Part shown: in pieces, positions 1 to 12,057 of the stretch
Layout: every line of letters starts with the position of its first letter
Numbering within the stretch: position 1 is the stretch's first letter
Origin: Spirogloea muscicola
Taxonomy: Eukaryota; Streptophyta; Zygnematophyceae; Spirogloeales; Spirogloeaceae
Length of the DNA: 24,473 nucleotides
Assembly: GCA_009602725.1 (NCBI GenBank)
Contig: WELB01000080.1
Coordinates: 404,840-429,312, forward strand
Direction of reading: 5' to 3'
Notes under the pieces: model-generated
Told to the model about the DNA's origin: nothing
Databases searched by the model: none
What the model saw: the letters and a program-made list of their open reading frames with translations, nothing else
Position numbers and translations under genes: made by a program

Positions 1-2382
1 CGTTGTCGCCGCCGGCGCCGCCGCCTGGGGCGCCGCCACCGCCGCCGGCGGCCTCGCGCGCTCCTTCGCCCAGGCAACCCCTCTCGACCCCCACCCTTTA
101 TCCAACAGTGTGATTAGAAGTAAAAGGAAGTCCACGATACTTGATCACCTTGCGGGACTCCCCTCCTTCAGCCTCCTCCACCCTCCCCCCCTTTCTCCCC
201 CCCACCCTCTTCACTCCAGCCTCCATGGACCCCGCCGTCGCCCCTCTGCCCGCTGCATGCAAGCTGGAGGCATTGCCAGTAAACAGCAGTGCTGTTGTCT
301 TGATGGTGACCCGAAACCAAATGATCTAGCCATAAATGTGAGATCGGCGGCCCCTGTGGCCTGGTGGGCAGCCCTCGTTCCACCCTCGTTTCTCGATCTC
401 AGTCCATTGCATCGTCTGAGGAGACGGCGGCTGTGGCTGGCAGCAGCTGGCGGTGGCGCGCGGCCTCAACGGCGTCGGCCTGGCGCTGGCCATCCCGGCC
501 ATCCAGTCGCTGGTGGCCGACACGGCGGACCCGGCGGGCCGCGGGCTGGCCTTCGGCTGGCTCCAGGTCGCCGGCAACGCCGGCAGCGTGCTCGGCGGCG
601 GCGCCGCCATCCTTCTCGCCGGCGGCGCGCCCGCCGGCATCCCCGGCTGGCGGGCAGCCTTCCTGCTCACTGCAGCCGTCAGCTTCGCGCTCGCCGTAGC
701 CGTCTATGCCTTTGTCGACGACCCCCGCTTCCCCGCCGGTCGGCCGAGGTGCCCGATTGCTGCCCTGTGCTCCGTGAGCTCAGTCCTGCTTGACATTGAT
801 ATGTAACGGAATGCGATGACAGCCCATGAAAGATAGCCACAAGAAGTGACGTGGCCCCACGCCAAGCGGCCGCGTACCTGAGTGGGGCCGCCCGCACCTG
901 ATGGACTCGGCAGACCGTTTGCAGCAAGGACGCGTCTGGCCGTGGGCATGGCGACCTGGATCCGGCACCGTCCGGCGGCGCAGCCTGGTGGCAGGTGTTG
1001 AGCGAGATGGTGGCGGATGCACGGGCAGTGGCGGGCGTGCCGACGTTCCAGATCATCGCTGCGCAGGGCGTGGTGGGGTCCTTCCCCTGGGCTGCGCTCT
1101 CCTTCTGCACCATGTGGCTCGAGCTCGTCGGCTTCACACACCCTGGTGAACACCGGCTGCAAAATCTTCATGTTCACCCCACCCTCATCCTTGACCCCCA
1201 TTGTTGTACTGTTATCCATTCAGACGTCCTTAATGTGCTGGAGATGCTCGCCACATGGTCATGATGTACTTTTTGCTGCCTACCAGCTCAAGGGCCCCCT
1301 TGTTAATGAGGTCATTTTGTGGACCCTGCATCGCAGGCACGGCTATGCTGCTGGGCTTCTTCGTGGTAGCCACATCGGCTGGCGGCCTTTTTGGGGGCTG
1401 GCTTGGCGATGCCGCTGCTCTCCGTCTGCCAAACACGGGCCGCATTGTGTGCGCCCAATTCAGCGCAGGCAGTGCCGTGCCCCTTGCCGCCCTCCTCCTG
1501 TACGGCCTGCCCAACAATGCGTCTGCGCCGCTCCTCTACGCTGCCACCTTCGTCATTGTGGGCTTCATTATTTCCTGGAATGCCTCCAGTACCAACAAGT
1601 AAGCGGCAGTACGCCCTGTGACCCTGCCCTGGGTGTATACAGGTTTTTGAGCAGGGCATTCAGCTCAAGTCAGTGATAGAAATAAAATCCTATCACTCAG
1701 TCATCAGTCACAAGCTGAGTCCCAACTAGGCACGCCCCTTTAGTGTCAGGCCGTAAGCGCAACTCTTGCTGCAAGGTTGTGAGGTCCAATGCAAAGCAAA
1801 TGCCCAGACGCTGTGTGTACCATTATTCTAGATTTGTAGGTGTATCTAAGCCATTGTCACAATTATCATCACATTGCTGCCATGCGGATATGGCTAATGA
1901 CCTGCTCGTCGTGACTGAACTGACAAGTTTCATTACAATGCCGGCAATACTGTGACGGTGCTCACAGTCCAATATTTGCGGAGATTGTACCGGAAAAGCT
2001 GCGAACGAATGTCTACGCGCTGGACCGTGCGGTGGAGGGCTTGCTGGCTTCGTTTGCACCATATATTGTTGCAACAATCGCTGAGCAATGGTACGGGTGG
2101 CGACCTGTGCAGCCGGGCATGAGAGCGCAGGACGCCCAGATTGCGGACCGTGGCAATGCGCGCGCTCTTGCTGGCGGCCTCTTCCTCTGCACGGCCCTGC
2201 CATGGGCTCTGTGCTGCGCCATTTATACGCTGCTCTACCACCACTACCCTCGTGACCGTGACAATGCCCGCTTCCTGAGCCTGGCCAATGGGGCCGAGCA
2301 CGAGCGCCTGGAAATGCAGCTGGAGACCATCCGCGAGGCTGACGAGGAAGATGCTGATAACGATGCAGACTCGCCCCAATAA
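1..2382 (+). CDS. Plant-type MFS transporter, last five exons (5' end outside window)
   Basis: A membrane carrier of the major facilitator superfamily; the substrate cannot be told from sequence. I place exons at 1-73 (frame from base 2), 447-748, 925-1145, 1337-1598 and 1968-2382. The visible 1272 nt are in frame and give 423 residues plus TAA. The strongest marker is exon 5, which opens with NNPIFAEIVPEKLRTNVYAL and continues to SFAPYIVATIAEQWYGW, the hallmark of a plant MFS subfamily known from Arabidopsis. Exon 2 carries ARGLNGVGLALAIPAIQSLV and GLAFGWLQVAGN, and exon 4 carries GGLFGGWLGDAAALRLPNTG. Hydrophobic segments run throughout, and the C-terminus is acidic (EADEEDADNDADSPQ). Intron 1 appears to use a GC donor after CAG at 71-73, while the others are GT-AG. 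Plant relatives are roughly 500 residues, so about 80-100 N-terminal residues lie to the left. No disabling mutation is seen, in contrast to the inverted copy at the right end. Family assignment is firm, exon edges are good, and substrate is unknown. Confidence 0.88.
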
Positions 2383-3427
2383 TCCTAAGTTTTGACATAC
2401 AGGGTTAGGGCTTCTTCCTAATTAGGAATGCAGGATTCAGATGAAGATGTTGATGAAAAGCTCACCTGTTTTGTCCCTCCCTCCCTCCCTCCCCTTAGTA
2501 TGGCTGCAGATTCGATGCAACTAAATCTCCTCACATTATTGCTGCCCATTCTTTCATTCAACTCATTTGCTACTTTACTCCTATTAGGTAGCTAGAAGAG
2601 GTAATCCGCAATGGTCAACATTATGTTATGGACCTGGCGTAGTGAATCCCATCTTACTTGTTTGGTTGCTCTGAGCAAGCTATGCAACAGGGCCAGTGTA
2701 CTTCATAAGCCTTGCCTGTGTGTGCAATTGGCTGCCTCAAGCACGATGACGGCCCCTTTGGGGGGTGGTCTGCTGCAGTAGGACTCGAGATGTTCATGCA
2801 ACAGCTATCCAATTCCAACTCATCTTCTTTGTCCATCAGCCTTCATTAGTGGAACACATCCTTCAGGGCATGCATGGCCGCAACCTGCAGCGAAGGCCAA
2901 AATTGAGTGCGAACACCTTTGGATTGCCCCGGTTCTTGCATGTATAATGCTTCTCCTGACGAAGTAAATCCTGGATGTGTCCTTTAATACGTCTCGAGTA
3001 GACTAGTCTGGCCTCATGGCACCTGTTTAACTCTCTGCTTTCAGATATGCTTGTAGAGAATTAGTGTTGAAGTCTAAGATCCAGCGACACTCCTGTCCAT
3101 CTTCTCTTGTCCGTGTCTTCAGCTGGGGATTGCCGCTCTCCTTAGTAACAGTAGACCGCTCATGGCGGCAGATGCAGATCAGGTTGGCACAGGCTCCGCC
3201 TGCACCCAGGGTGTATGGCAGATATGGCTAGGGCTCACCAAAGCGCGCGGTCTCAGATTCATATGAACCCTGGGGCACACTCCCTCTCACCGGGAGCACT
3301 TACACAAACCATCAGGCTAATGAAATGGTCACCAAGCCCAGTTGCTGTGTCACCATATCACCACCTTTGACGGGATGCTTCTCCAGCCCAAATTGCTGGT
3401 TCACCCATACCACGACAATCAGCAGTT
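2383..3427. other. Intergenic region downstream of the MFS gene
   Basis: No gene was recognised. It begins with the presumed 3' untranslated region of the MFS gene, contains a short CCCT-type tract (about 2475-2495), and otherwise holds only small unsupported frames. A roughly 33-residue minus-strand open stretch around 3310-3420, just beyond the copia remnant, looks protein-like (it contains LEKHPVKGGDMVTQQLG) but I cannot assign it. Confidence 0.5.
2475..2495. repeat. CCCT/CCTC simple-sequence tract
   Basis: A short run of four-base CCTC units downstream of the MFS stop codon. It is a simple sequence repeat with no evident function. Confidence 0.7.
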
Positions 3428-3800
3428 TTATCTAAGATGGGAAGCAGCCAAGACCAAGCAAAGGGATGAGGAATAGGAATCCCACGCTCTCATAAAAGCC
3501 TTCTCAGCCTGGTTGCCGCCTTCGCTGCTCCAGTAGTTGGCATGACTCTGTGTCAGCAACTGGCCATAGCACAGTCTGCTGCTTCCCACTTCTCTTCCAA
3601 ACTCAAGAACAGCCCGTGAACTTTTTGCCCAATCTGCTAAACAAACGAGATTTTTCGTGTATTCCACCATACATCGCGTTCAACTCCCACTTTCTCAGAT
3701 GTCGGCAAATGACATAGTCCCCTGCAAATACTTCAGTATCCTTCTCTTATTCCGCCAATGTTACCACACAAGGTCTTCGACCAATTGAGCTGTACTCCCA
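3428..3800 (-). mobile_element. Decayed Ty1/copia retrotransposon fragment (end of RT into RNase H)
   Basis: Reading the minus strand, one frame gives HWRNKRRILKYLQGT at about 3765-3720, which matches the conserved 'HW..AKRILRYLKGT' block at the end of copia reverse transcriptase. After in-frame stops it continues (ORF 3670-3428) with LVCLADWAKSSR, the position of the 'GYSDADWAGD' RNase H motif, and then NYWSSEGGNQAEKAF, resembling the 'ALSSTEAEY' block. A stop codon directly precedes HW and two more lie between the blocks, so the copy is dead. No LTRs, integrase or catalytic RT box were found nearby. The identification rests on motif order rather than overall similarity. Confidence 0.6.
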
Positions 3801-5938
3801 GTGCTGCTGCTTATGTAATCGTACTGCCAATGCTATGTATATGAAACATGCTACCGCCTCTCACTAAGGCACCTGTGCCATCTGTCGCCTGTCTTCATCT
3901 ATCTTGTTGTTCCTGCTCCTTCAACATTCTGGGTTTCTACTCTTGGACATCAACTGGCTGGAGCCCTCACTTAGCCTTCGACTTTCTGAAGGCTCTGCTC
4001 TCACTGCACTCGAATCACCTCAGGGAGTTTAGCTGCTTCTCTGCTGCTCTTCTGGTCAGCTCCTTCGCCTTGCTGCTCAAGTCGTGCTACTCTGCTGCAA
4101 AGCTCCTACAAGACTCATCCCACGGGTGATCCTCATATTTGGAAGCGCTGTTTTATATGCACACTTGTAAGTTCTAGTTCTGATTGCCGCTATCGAATAT
4201 TGTCAGTCAAAATTTCAATGAGATTGCAGGCCCATCACTATCAGCTCAAAGACAACCAGCCTGCATAGATGCCCCGGCTAGGGGGCTATCAAGGCCTGCC
4301 AGCTCTGCGCCAGTCGCTCTTGCTCTGTGGGCTGCCAGACACGTAGAGGCTTGCAGCCACCAGTTGCAACTGCGATTGCAACTGCCCTGCTCGCATCTTC
4401 CAGTGCACAACTTTCTTTGCTGCACATGTGCATGTAGCCATGCGCCTCCAAGATCGCCAGAGTGAATGTGTAGCTCGACGTCCCTGAATTGCACAAGTAC
4501 TATTGATCATGTGCTTGCACCTGATCCGGCTTTTGCGCCGGCGCATGTGTCTGCAACTGCGGCTCCAGAGTATCTTACCTCCTCGTGTTTCACAGGACAA
4601 TTGCTCAACGCAGACAGCCAGATATCTATTGACAAATGCCGACGCATGCTTGATCTCAGATACCGCAGATACCTCAGACACCTCAGAAGCTACTAGCTGC
4701 AGCCAGAGCTAAATACTAGCTAGATTTCACATCTCCACATGCCGCTAGAAACCTCAGATGCCTCACATGCTGCTAGCTGGAGCCAGATTTAGCTGAGCTG
4801 CCAGCTTCTGATCTCATGCCGCCTGATACCACGTACCTCAAATTCTGGTACTGCAGCTATATCATAGTACATGAACACCAGCAATTTGCAGAGCTCCAGA
4901 TGCTGCTAAGTAGTACAGCTGCTACCAGATCTCAGACTTGTCCTCCACATGCCGAGGTACACATTTCATGTTCAGGTCCAGTAAGGGAGGTCCTCGGTCA
5001 GCGAGCGGCGGCCTCAGAATAACCCTTCGCTTGGTTGTGATGTGAGCCTGAGCACCATGACTCAGAGAGAACACCCCATGTAGACGGCAATACAAGAACC
5101 TACTGCCTGTCTGTCTGCGGTACGTGATGCCACCCTCTTCCAGGCCCATCCCCTCCATATCAGCCACTGACTCATTCCCCTCAGATGCTTGAAGAGCCTT
5201 GACTCTTCGCCCTATCTGCAGTTTTATTCAGCCCTGCTGAGATACTGACATTATTCACAAAGTTGGCTCTTCCTTTCAGAAGTATGCTCTACATTACTGC
5301 AGATCTGCAAGAGATCTTGGCTGGTGTGTATGTGTATGAGGTTCGTTGCCTGGCCATCTCCTCTGCAGCTTCACACTTCATCCCTCACATTGTCAAAAGC
5401 CTCAGGCTGCTGGCGGCAGATAGAGAGCAGACAGCAGCAAGCCATGCTGCAGCCATGCTCAGACCAGTAGCCGATGCTTGCCACCAGGTGTCGCAGTTTG
5501 GCAGATACTCATTGAGTCACTCATCATAAGCTCGTCCTTGATGTGCTGAGGCTCTTGTGCTAACACAAGATGCCGAGATAAAGAAAGCGTGAAATTGACA
5601 CATCTCAATGAGCAGGACAAGGGCATCATATAAGAAGGACCGCTTATGTACATCCAGGGTGATCCAAGTAGCAGTATGGTTCTGAGTCCTGTATATATAC
5701 GCTTCTCTGTACACGTTGGTGATAGCAACACCCTATCTCCTCCTATTACTTGAGTGCCCCAACGGTACACTACCTTCTGGGTCTCTAACAAGCGCGAATT
5801 CTATGCTTGACTCCTCTATGTATATGGGTCATGCAATGACCCCCGAATAGGCATACCCGCATGGAGCTCACTTGTCATCTTAATGTATTCAGCACTGCAT
5901 GTAACTTCCGCCCAGGTGTCAGCAATTTGATAGGGGGC
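3801..5938. other. Gene-poor intergenic region between copia remnant and GLR 3' end
   Basis: No gene is supported. The minus strand at about 4108-4007 has a short charged, helix-prone open stretch (LCSRVARLEQQGEGADQ then SREAAKLPEV) that reads like a coiled-coil fragment but ends at a stop within 34 residues; it may be another piece of a decayed element. A 130-codon minus frame (4681-4289) has no recognisable motif or gene-like composition. The part next to 5939 should include the 3' untranslated region of the glutamate receptor gene on the minus strand. Confidence 0.5.
4660..4930. repeat. Degenerate AGCT/CCTCAGA-rich repeats
   Basis: Imperfect repetition of blocks such as ACCTCAGA, TGCTGCTAGCTG and GAGCCAGA, for example at about 4670-4715, 4748-4800 and 4890-4935. 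The copies diverge strongly, so it looks like an old tandem or satellite-like stretch. Unit length cannot be fixed by eye. Confidence 0.4.
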
Positions 5939-8900
5939 CTAGCTGAGTAGATCTTCTCTGCTGTTGGAGTCAGATGTTGGCCGAGTGTCAGGGCACAGGT
6001 CAGTCATCTGTAAACCACTTGGGACAAAGCCAGAGTCTTCCAGGCTAGGACCATTTTCTTTTCCCGCTTCTCTATCTGGGAGGACTCTCTTGCTTGGCCT
6101 GCAATAACTAACTCGAATCTCAGCATGAGTTATATGCGGCGGGTAGTAGATTTAGAATTATGCTACACTCCACCTGCTTGATATCCTGATTTTCAGATCA
6201 GGCTATAACCTCCTCAGTCCTATCACTATTTGTCTTTGAGCTCGCTTGCAACTATGCACCAGTGCTTCAGGTTAGCAGATTAACAGGGCCATGCCAATTA
6301 CAGTAAAATGTGTTACACTGAAGTTGAGCCAGCAAGCACCATAGTGAAGGATACCAATCACAGTACCTGTCACTTTTGCATTTCGCGGGACAAACGCGCG
6401 TGCATCCGTACCATACCACAGCTAGTAGGTAAATTGAGCCAGTGATGACAAACAGGCCCCAGTATGTATCCAGTCCAAGTGCTGCAGACTGCAGCTGGGT
6501 TGAATCCTGACCACACTGGCTGGACGACTGGAAGATGCGCAGCCTCAGTGTCAGCCCAACGTGCACTTCCAGCAGATAGGAATTAATATCGCCTCTAGAA
6601 GGAGGGCACAGTCCATGTTACATTCATGTCAAGCGGGGTGTTTGGGTACAAACAGGTCATCTCGACTTTGATAGTTCTGCTTACCGCCAGCCACCTGTCA
6701 TGAATGCGCTGCAGTTCACCACTTCCTGACATGGAAAGAATGGCGGAGCTGATATCTGCTGCCAGAAGAGAACCTTGCTGAAAGACCTGCATGGATGACC
6801 GCAGCAATTGCAAATGAGCAACCCATAGAGTAGCTTGAGCAAGATGCAAGCTTCTCTCTGCTGTGGAGGTGGCATCGTGGAGGACTCGCAAATGAGGTGC
6901 TCACGAAGCCCCATCCGCTTTTGGTGAATTGCTGCCCAACAATTGCATAGTTGCTGCAATATTTGCTGAGGAAGAGCTCCATGTATGGACTCTCGTCAAC
7001 AATGGCACCTACTGCACCACTTCTGAGAACGTTGTTGTAGTTCTCATAAGTCTGCTCCGGGACAAGGCGTGACTGGCACAAGGAGAAAACAAAATCTTAC
7101 TCAGCACCAGCAAGCAATAATCTGGTTAGTCAATAAAGAAGAGCATGAAAAGGAGCCACTTACAGCAGCGGACTTAGTAAGATGTACGACGTCCTGAGCA
7201 CAGATAACAACAGCTCCTCTGTTGACAGCAGAAGGCCAAAGCCAAGCATGGAAACTATACCTGAAGGACTCCTAGGCCGCGCAAGTAGGCATCAACAAAT
7301 GATCCTGCCTGATAGGCAATGGATTTGCCCGACAATATGAGCTCTGCTACGCTCTGCGAATGGCGAGCACAGTAGAGGGCCTTGATGTGAGCACTACTGG
7401 CAACATTTTTCACGAATTATGCTCATATGTTATGTACGCTTTCCATATTGACGGTAGCACACATGTAAGCTGCAGGCTCAACTGTCAGACTGAAGTAACT
7501 GCATGCCCTTCGGGTGTAATGTTTGTCTTCAGAAAGAAGTGCATGAAGAGGAGCTTCAGTAGCCCATGCAAATTGGAGTAAGTGCTAGATTCGGAGGAAC
7601 CTGAATTGAGGATGAGAGCTGTTGCACAGTCAGAAGTGATGTTAAGCTAGCCGTGTAGCTCGAAGTGAGGATCAGCACAACTACCAACCACACTATCACC
7701 ACAAGCCGGCCCGGTGTAGTCGTCACCGTTGTTGGCAGGTTGAAGAAAAGGGTGTTAAATGAGAACCTGCAAGAAGTATCTTATAAAAAATTTATCACAC
7801 ACCAGCCCGCTGTTGTTGCTTGAGAATTTGCAATCTGCCGTTACTTATTCCACTTTGACAGTGATGTGTTGCGGAGAAAGGCTTACCAGAGCATTGTCAC
7901 CAGCTGCTGCTTCAGGCCACCTTTGACTTCTTTTTCCTTTTGGCGCTCCTCCAAGAGCCACACCACAAATGCGTGTAGAACGAGGAGACCTCCAATGAAG
8001 AGCCACAATGACCATGCGAACGGCTTTGTGAAAGCCCAAGGGCTTGCACTCGTGCCCTTCTGAGGTACAACGACCACCAGTCCTGAACTCTGTGATGCCA
8101 TGAGATTGCTCTTGGTATCAATCGCTGATTATGTTAGCACACTCTGGGCAGAAAGCCGCAGTATGGGTAGAAAGCCGCAGCAATGATTGATATCCCCAAT
8201 ACAAATGTGCAGCCAGCATGCATATAATGGACAGTCATATGTCAACTATGAACATACCTCGTACGGTTGGGTGAACTCCACAATAAGTGAGCGCTCCGCT
8301 GTCACTGTGATGTCCCCCACTGCCGCATCAAAAGCCTGCAAAAGAGACTAAATAATACATGAGGACCTGGAGATTGTGGTCTTCAAGCCTCCACAGCGGC
8401 AGTGCCCAAGCAGCACACATGCAGCACCACGCTGCACTGACCTTGTTGGCCACAGCTTCGACCATCTGTGTGTAGTTGGGTGTTGTGGAGCCGTCCCCAA
8501 AGGAGACAAACATGTAAGGCACGCTGTAATCGAGCTGTTCCAGCGCAGCCCGGAAAACTTCTATGCAATACCCTTGGAATCGGTCATTGCCAGTCCCTTC
8601 TCCAACGGACACAAACTCCTTGTAACCCTGCAACAATATGCTTTTTCGTCATGACGCTTTTTTCGGATTCTCAGAGCAAATGGTGGAGGATATAAAAGTA
8701 TTCGCTGAAGAGGACAATAAAGCCTTCACTGAAGCGGGTTCAGAAGCAACGGGCAATCTGCAGGCAATGATGATATTAGATCCGCTGCTCACAATGCAGA
8801 GGCCTATTGCCCACCCGCATTGTTGACCATCTAGACTGCCAGACCTGCTTATATGGCACAGCAATGATGAGCGGCTTGACGCCCTTGAACAGCCACCCTC

Positions 8901-11900
8901 TTGGGATCTGCATGGCCACAGAATTCAGCAAATTGGAGGGTGAGCAGTGTTCTCAGGTCTGTCCTTGGCCGCACGACCCACTTTCTCGTAAGAGTGTGTG
9001 CTGTGCATCCAACTTCGCTTGGTCGTTGTATCGTTGGCAACAGGAAGCACCACCGGGGCGCTTGACTTATTTCGGCGGGGTGATGTAGAAAGAAGCATGA
9101 GGTTGTCAGGCTCGCTGGCAAACTTTACCAGAATGCCTCCTCCAGGCCAAATGACACCAAGCAATCTGTTGTCTCCTGTGGAGCTGTTGCTTGAGGTTGC
9201 ATTCCTGGTGGACGTTGCAGAGGCCTGCTCTGGAGCGGCTGTTGTGAACATGGACGCCGAACTCCAGTAACCAATGACACGGGCTGTGTTACCCACGAGG
9301 TTCACTATCTGGAAGGTTGGACTGGGCAGGTCCCCTTGCTTGTCAAATGCAATTCTGCATTCCACAGTGCATGCCATCGTGGTAAGCTCCCGGATTAGCA
9401 GGCGGGCCACATCTCAGCAGTGGACTCAGGTATGACGTTGGTCATATCATATGTTATGATGGAGACGTAGAGCCTCACCTCCCAGTCAAACCTTCAAAGC
9501 TTGTGTTATATATTGTACTCAAGAATTTTGCTCCACCTAGCAAGTGCGAGCACAGGCATAAGTATGAAGCTACCACTTAGTAAACAGCTATTGCAGGCGC
9601 AAAATTTGCACTCTGAAGGAGCAATTTATCTTCTCCTGCAAAGGACTTCTTGGGATTGCTGCCATCAGATATGCAAACCTGTGTTGACAAATATTTCTCC
9701 AAGCTGCGAGTCGCCGCCGCTTTGGGCATCCAGCGGGGTCGTGCTTGCTGCAAACTTGAAGCTGCCATCCTCTTTGAGAAATTGCTCGAGCGCATGGGCC
9801 ACTACCCACACAGTGTCGTATGCATAAAGAGTGTAGGCGTTTATGGCATTGGCACCAGCGCACGGATACAGGGTATGATTTAGCATCTTCCACTTTTCAG
9901 TAACGCGCCGGAAAACTTCCGTCGTTTGGATATAGCTCCGCGTGCCAATGATGCCCTGCCAGCAGTCAACAGCAACTCGCTTGCATCCACTCATCAAGCT
10001 CCAGTACTCTTGAAGGTGAGCGTTTGCACCCTACTGAAAAGGCGGCTGGATGTCCTCCACCAGAATGGATGAGAATGTCAACCAATTGAAGTCATGCTCG
10101 TGGTAGCAGCCATGTTGCAATACCTGTCCAAGTTGAAGTACCGAGGTGGGGAGGTCCCCCAGAATGCTCATGGTCGAGTCCGAGGCAATCCAGACATAAC
10201 CAGGGGTAAGCATGCCCAGCCTGTTGGCTGCACTCGCATGCAAGAGTTGAAAGTAGGAAGGCCGCCGTGTCAAGAGGTAGTAGCAGCTAAGGTCGCAATG
10301 CAGGCAGACAATGTCTGCAAGGATGACACAGCTGTACTCAAGGCTAGAGGTTCTTTTCAATGTGGGTGCCTATAAAATCTATGAAGAGCCATAAAGATCA
10401 CCGCACACGATGAGGCCTTGATAACTTGCCTGCGTCAATGACAAGCGGAACAAGCTGCGGCTGCAAATGTGCCAGGAACACAGTTGTCTCGTGCTGCCGC
10501 AGCTGGCCAAGCAGCTCTGTGACCAGCGTCAGGTTGGCATCGAGATCAACAGCTACTTGCGCATCGATTGTCACTTCCTGAAAGGCAGCAACACTCTCCT
10601 GAGATTCTCCTCGGTGGAAAGATGTGAGTGAAAGGACATCTGTTGTGGGAGTCGACAGGGTTCGGTATTACTTCCTACTGGGTAATTGCAGCCTAACAGC
10701 CTGAGACATCGAAGACCCAGGAGCAGCATGTCAGTAGACAGCAGATAGTGCCTTGCTTTACCCAGAACCTTTTGCAAGTACATTTTAATCAGCCATGCAG
10801 CAGGAGCAGGGCTGTGAGGTCATTTGGCAGCCCAGAATGCCCATCATTACCTGCGGTGCAAGTGCGGCCGAGAAGGCCAGCACGCCATTGCGTCCAAAGT
10901 CGTCATCGGCGTAGATGACTATGATGTGCTGCCACTGATAATGTTTTACCAGGTCTGGCCACCACTACACAAAGTAGACATCAACGGGCCTGCTGTTGTG
11001 CAACAGTCTGGTTGTTTCAATGCTACGGGATATATACTTCATCATAATAAACAGAGCACTGTCTTTCAATTCACCTGCCAGCGCTTCCATCTCGACCTTG
11101 TCATTGTGAGTGACGCGCACAAAGTATGGGTAGCGGGCCTTGATGGACAGCGTAGGATCAGTGGCTGCAAATGACAACACAGGCACCTGCAGAAGTCCAG
11201 ACACCTCTTGTTAAGCTCGCTTCCAGGCCCGAACATCGTCCAAGTACCACAGCTACCTGGCATAAAGTCGGCAGCAGGACTTGGTTCTGAAACTGAAATT
11301 CTTGGAGCAGCTCCACAAAAGGCCCTGTGGCAGAGCCGTTTCCAAAAATGTATAGTTGCAATACACTTTTGGCAGTTGGAGGCTGATTGTTGGACGAGCA
11401 TAAGAGCAATTCATCAATAACCTGCGCTGCAGCGCCCATGTTGGATACGAATCGCGCAACCGTTGAATATGTGGGTCCTACAAGGGCGACGACTGAGCGC
11501 CGGAGCTGGGCTAGAGCTGCGCAGCAGCCACAAGCTTGTTTACTTAGCCTGAGTGCAGGGCTCTCTTAAGAACAGTACCTCCCTCTCCCCCCACCTCGTT
11601 TGCATCCCTACCGACAGAGGTAACTCACAGCCACTAGCATACTTGGTGGAATTCATGACCAACTGCAGATGGCAATGAGCACGCAAAGCAGATTCAAGTG
11701 CGGTAACAGAGCGAGCAGCCGTAAGCGCTGGAGCTCCAGGAGGGCTAAGGTGAGGGGTGGTGAGGGCAGGTGACAACCTTCAGCAGCCCCTTGGAGGGGG
11801 TCCTGACCAGCATTGCCGACATCAAGCAGGAGCCTGGTGGTGGGAAGGATGCTGCTGTTTGCGTTCACGTCCGCCACGGCCAGCTTGATGCCGCACAGGG

Positions 11901-12057
11901 TGTCAGTGCCAATGGAGGAGGCGAAGTCAACAAGTGCACCGATTGGCACGTCCTTGGGGACTCGGGCAGCACTGAGGGTGGGCCCCAAAGCTGCAAGCAT
12001 TGGGAAAAGAAGTGCTGCTGTTGCCCGCAGCAACGCCGAGCTTGAAGGGCAGCCCAT
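5939..12057 (-). CDS. Plant-type ionotropic glutamate receptor (GLR), complete, 19 exons
   Basis: A ligand-gated cation channel subunit of the plant GLR family, expected in plasma or endomembranes. Exons (minus): 12057-11778, 11727-11629, 11492-11422, 11186-11075, 10954-10851, 10577-10430, 10227-10124, 9955-9679, 9412-9129, 8907-8845, 8627-8442, 8335-8258, 8089-7887, 7766-7601, 7353-7261, 7072-6905, 6786-6685, 6527-6367 and 6098-5939. They total 2859 nt, or 952 residues plus TAG, typical for plant GLRs. Residues 1-32 look like a signal peptide. The amino-terminal receptor domain spans about 35-425 ([24 protein letters not shown] at 202-211). RVIGYW is at 443-448. S1 has [20 protein letters not shown], with the presumed ligand-binding Arg at 591. 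M1 is about 626-647, the pore loop 671-689, and M3 690-712 with [17 protein letters not shown]2 includes [15 protein letters not shown] (Asp782), KSGWGF and [10 protein letters not shown]4 is about 868-889, followed by a 60-residue hydrophilic tail. Intron 6 has a GC donor. The start is the first Met giving a signal peptide in frame. Confidence 0.92.
8149..8186. repeat. Short tandem duplication in GLR intron 12
   Basis: Two copies of a 19-base unit beginning AGAAAGCCGCAG lie back to back inside the intron between the exons ending at 8258 and starting at 8089. It is a small duplication, probably without function. Confidence 0.6.
10228..10429 (-). other. GC-AG intron in the GLR gene (intron 6)
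   Basis: On the minus strand the exon ends ATTGACGCAG and the intron opens GCAAGT, the usual context of the minor GC donor class, and closes GTGCAG. With this choice the carried G joins CC to give Ala and the protein runs [18 protein letters not shown], matching the GLR family. No GT donor nearby keeps both frame and family alignment. Confidence 0.75.

Noticed and set aside
110-793. 227-codon plus ORF across the start of the MFS gene
   Set aside because: It crosses an intron and reads exon 2 out of frame (Arg-rich); the true frame gives the MFS motifs.
4289-4681. 130-codon minus-strand ORF
   Set aside because: No motif, odd composition and no supporting splice or neighbour evidence; treated as chance.
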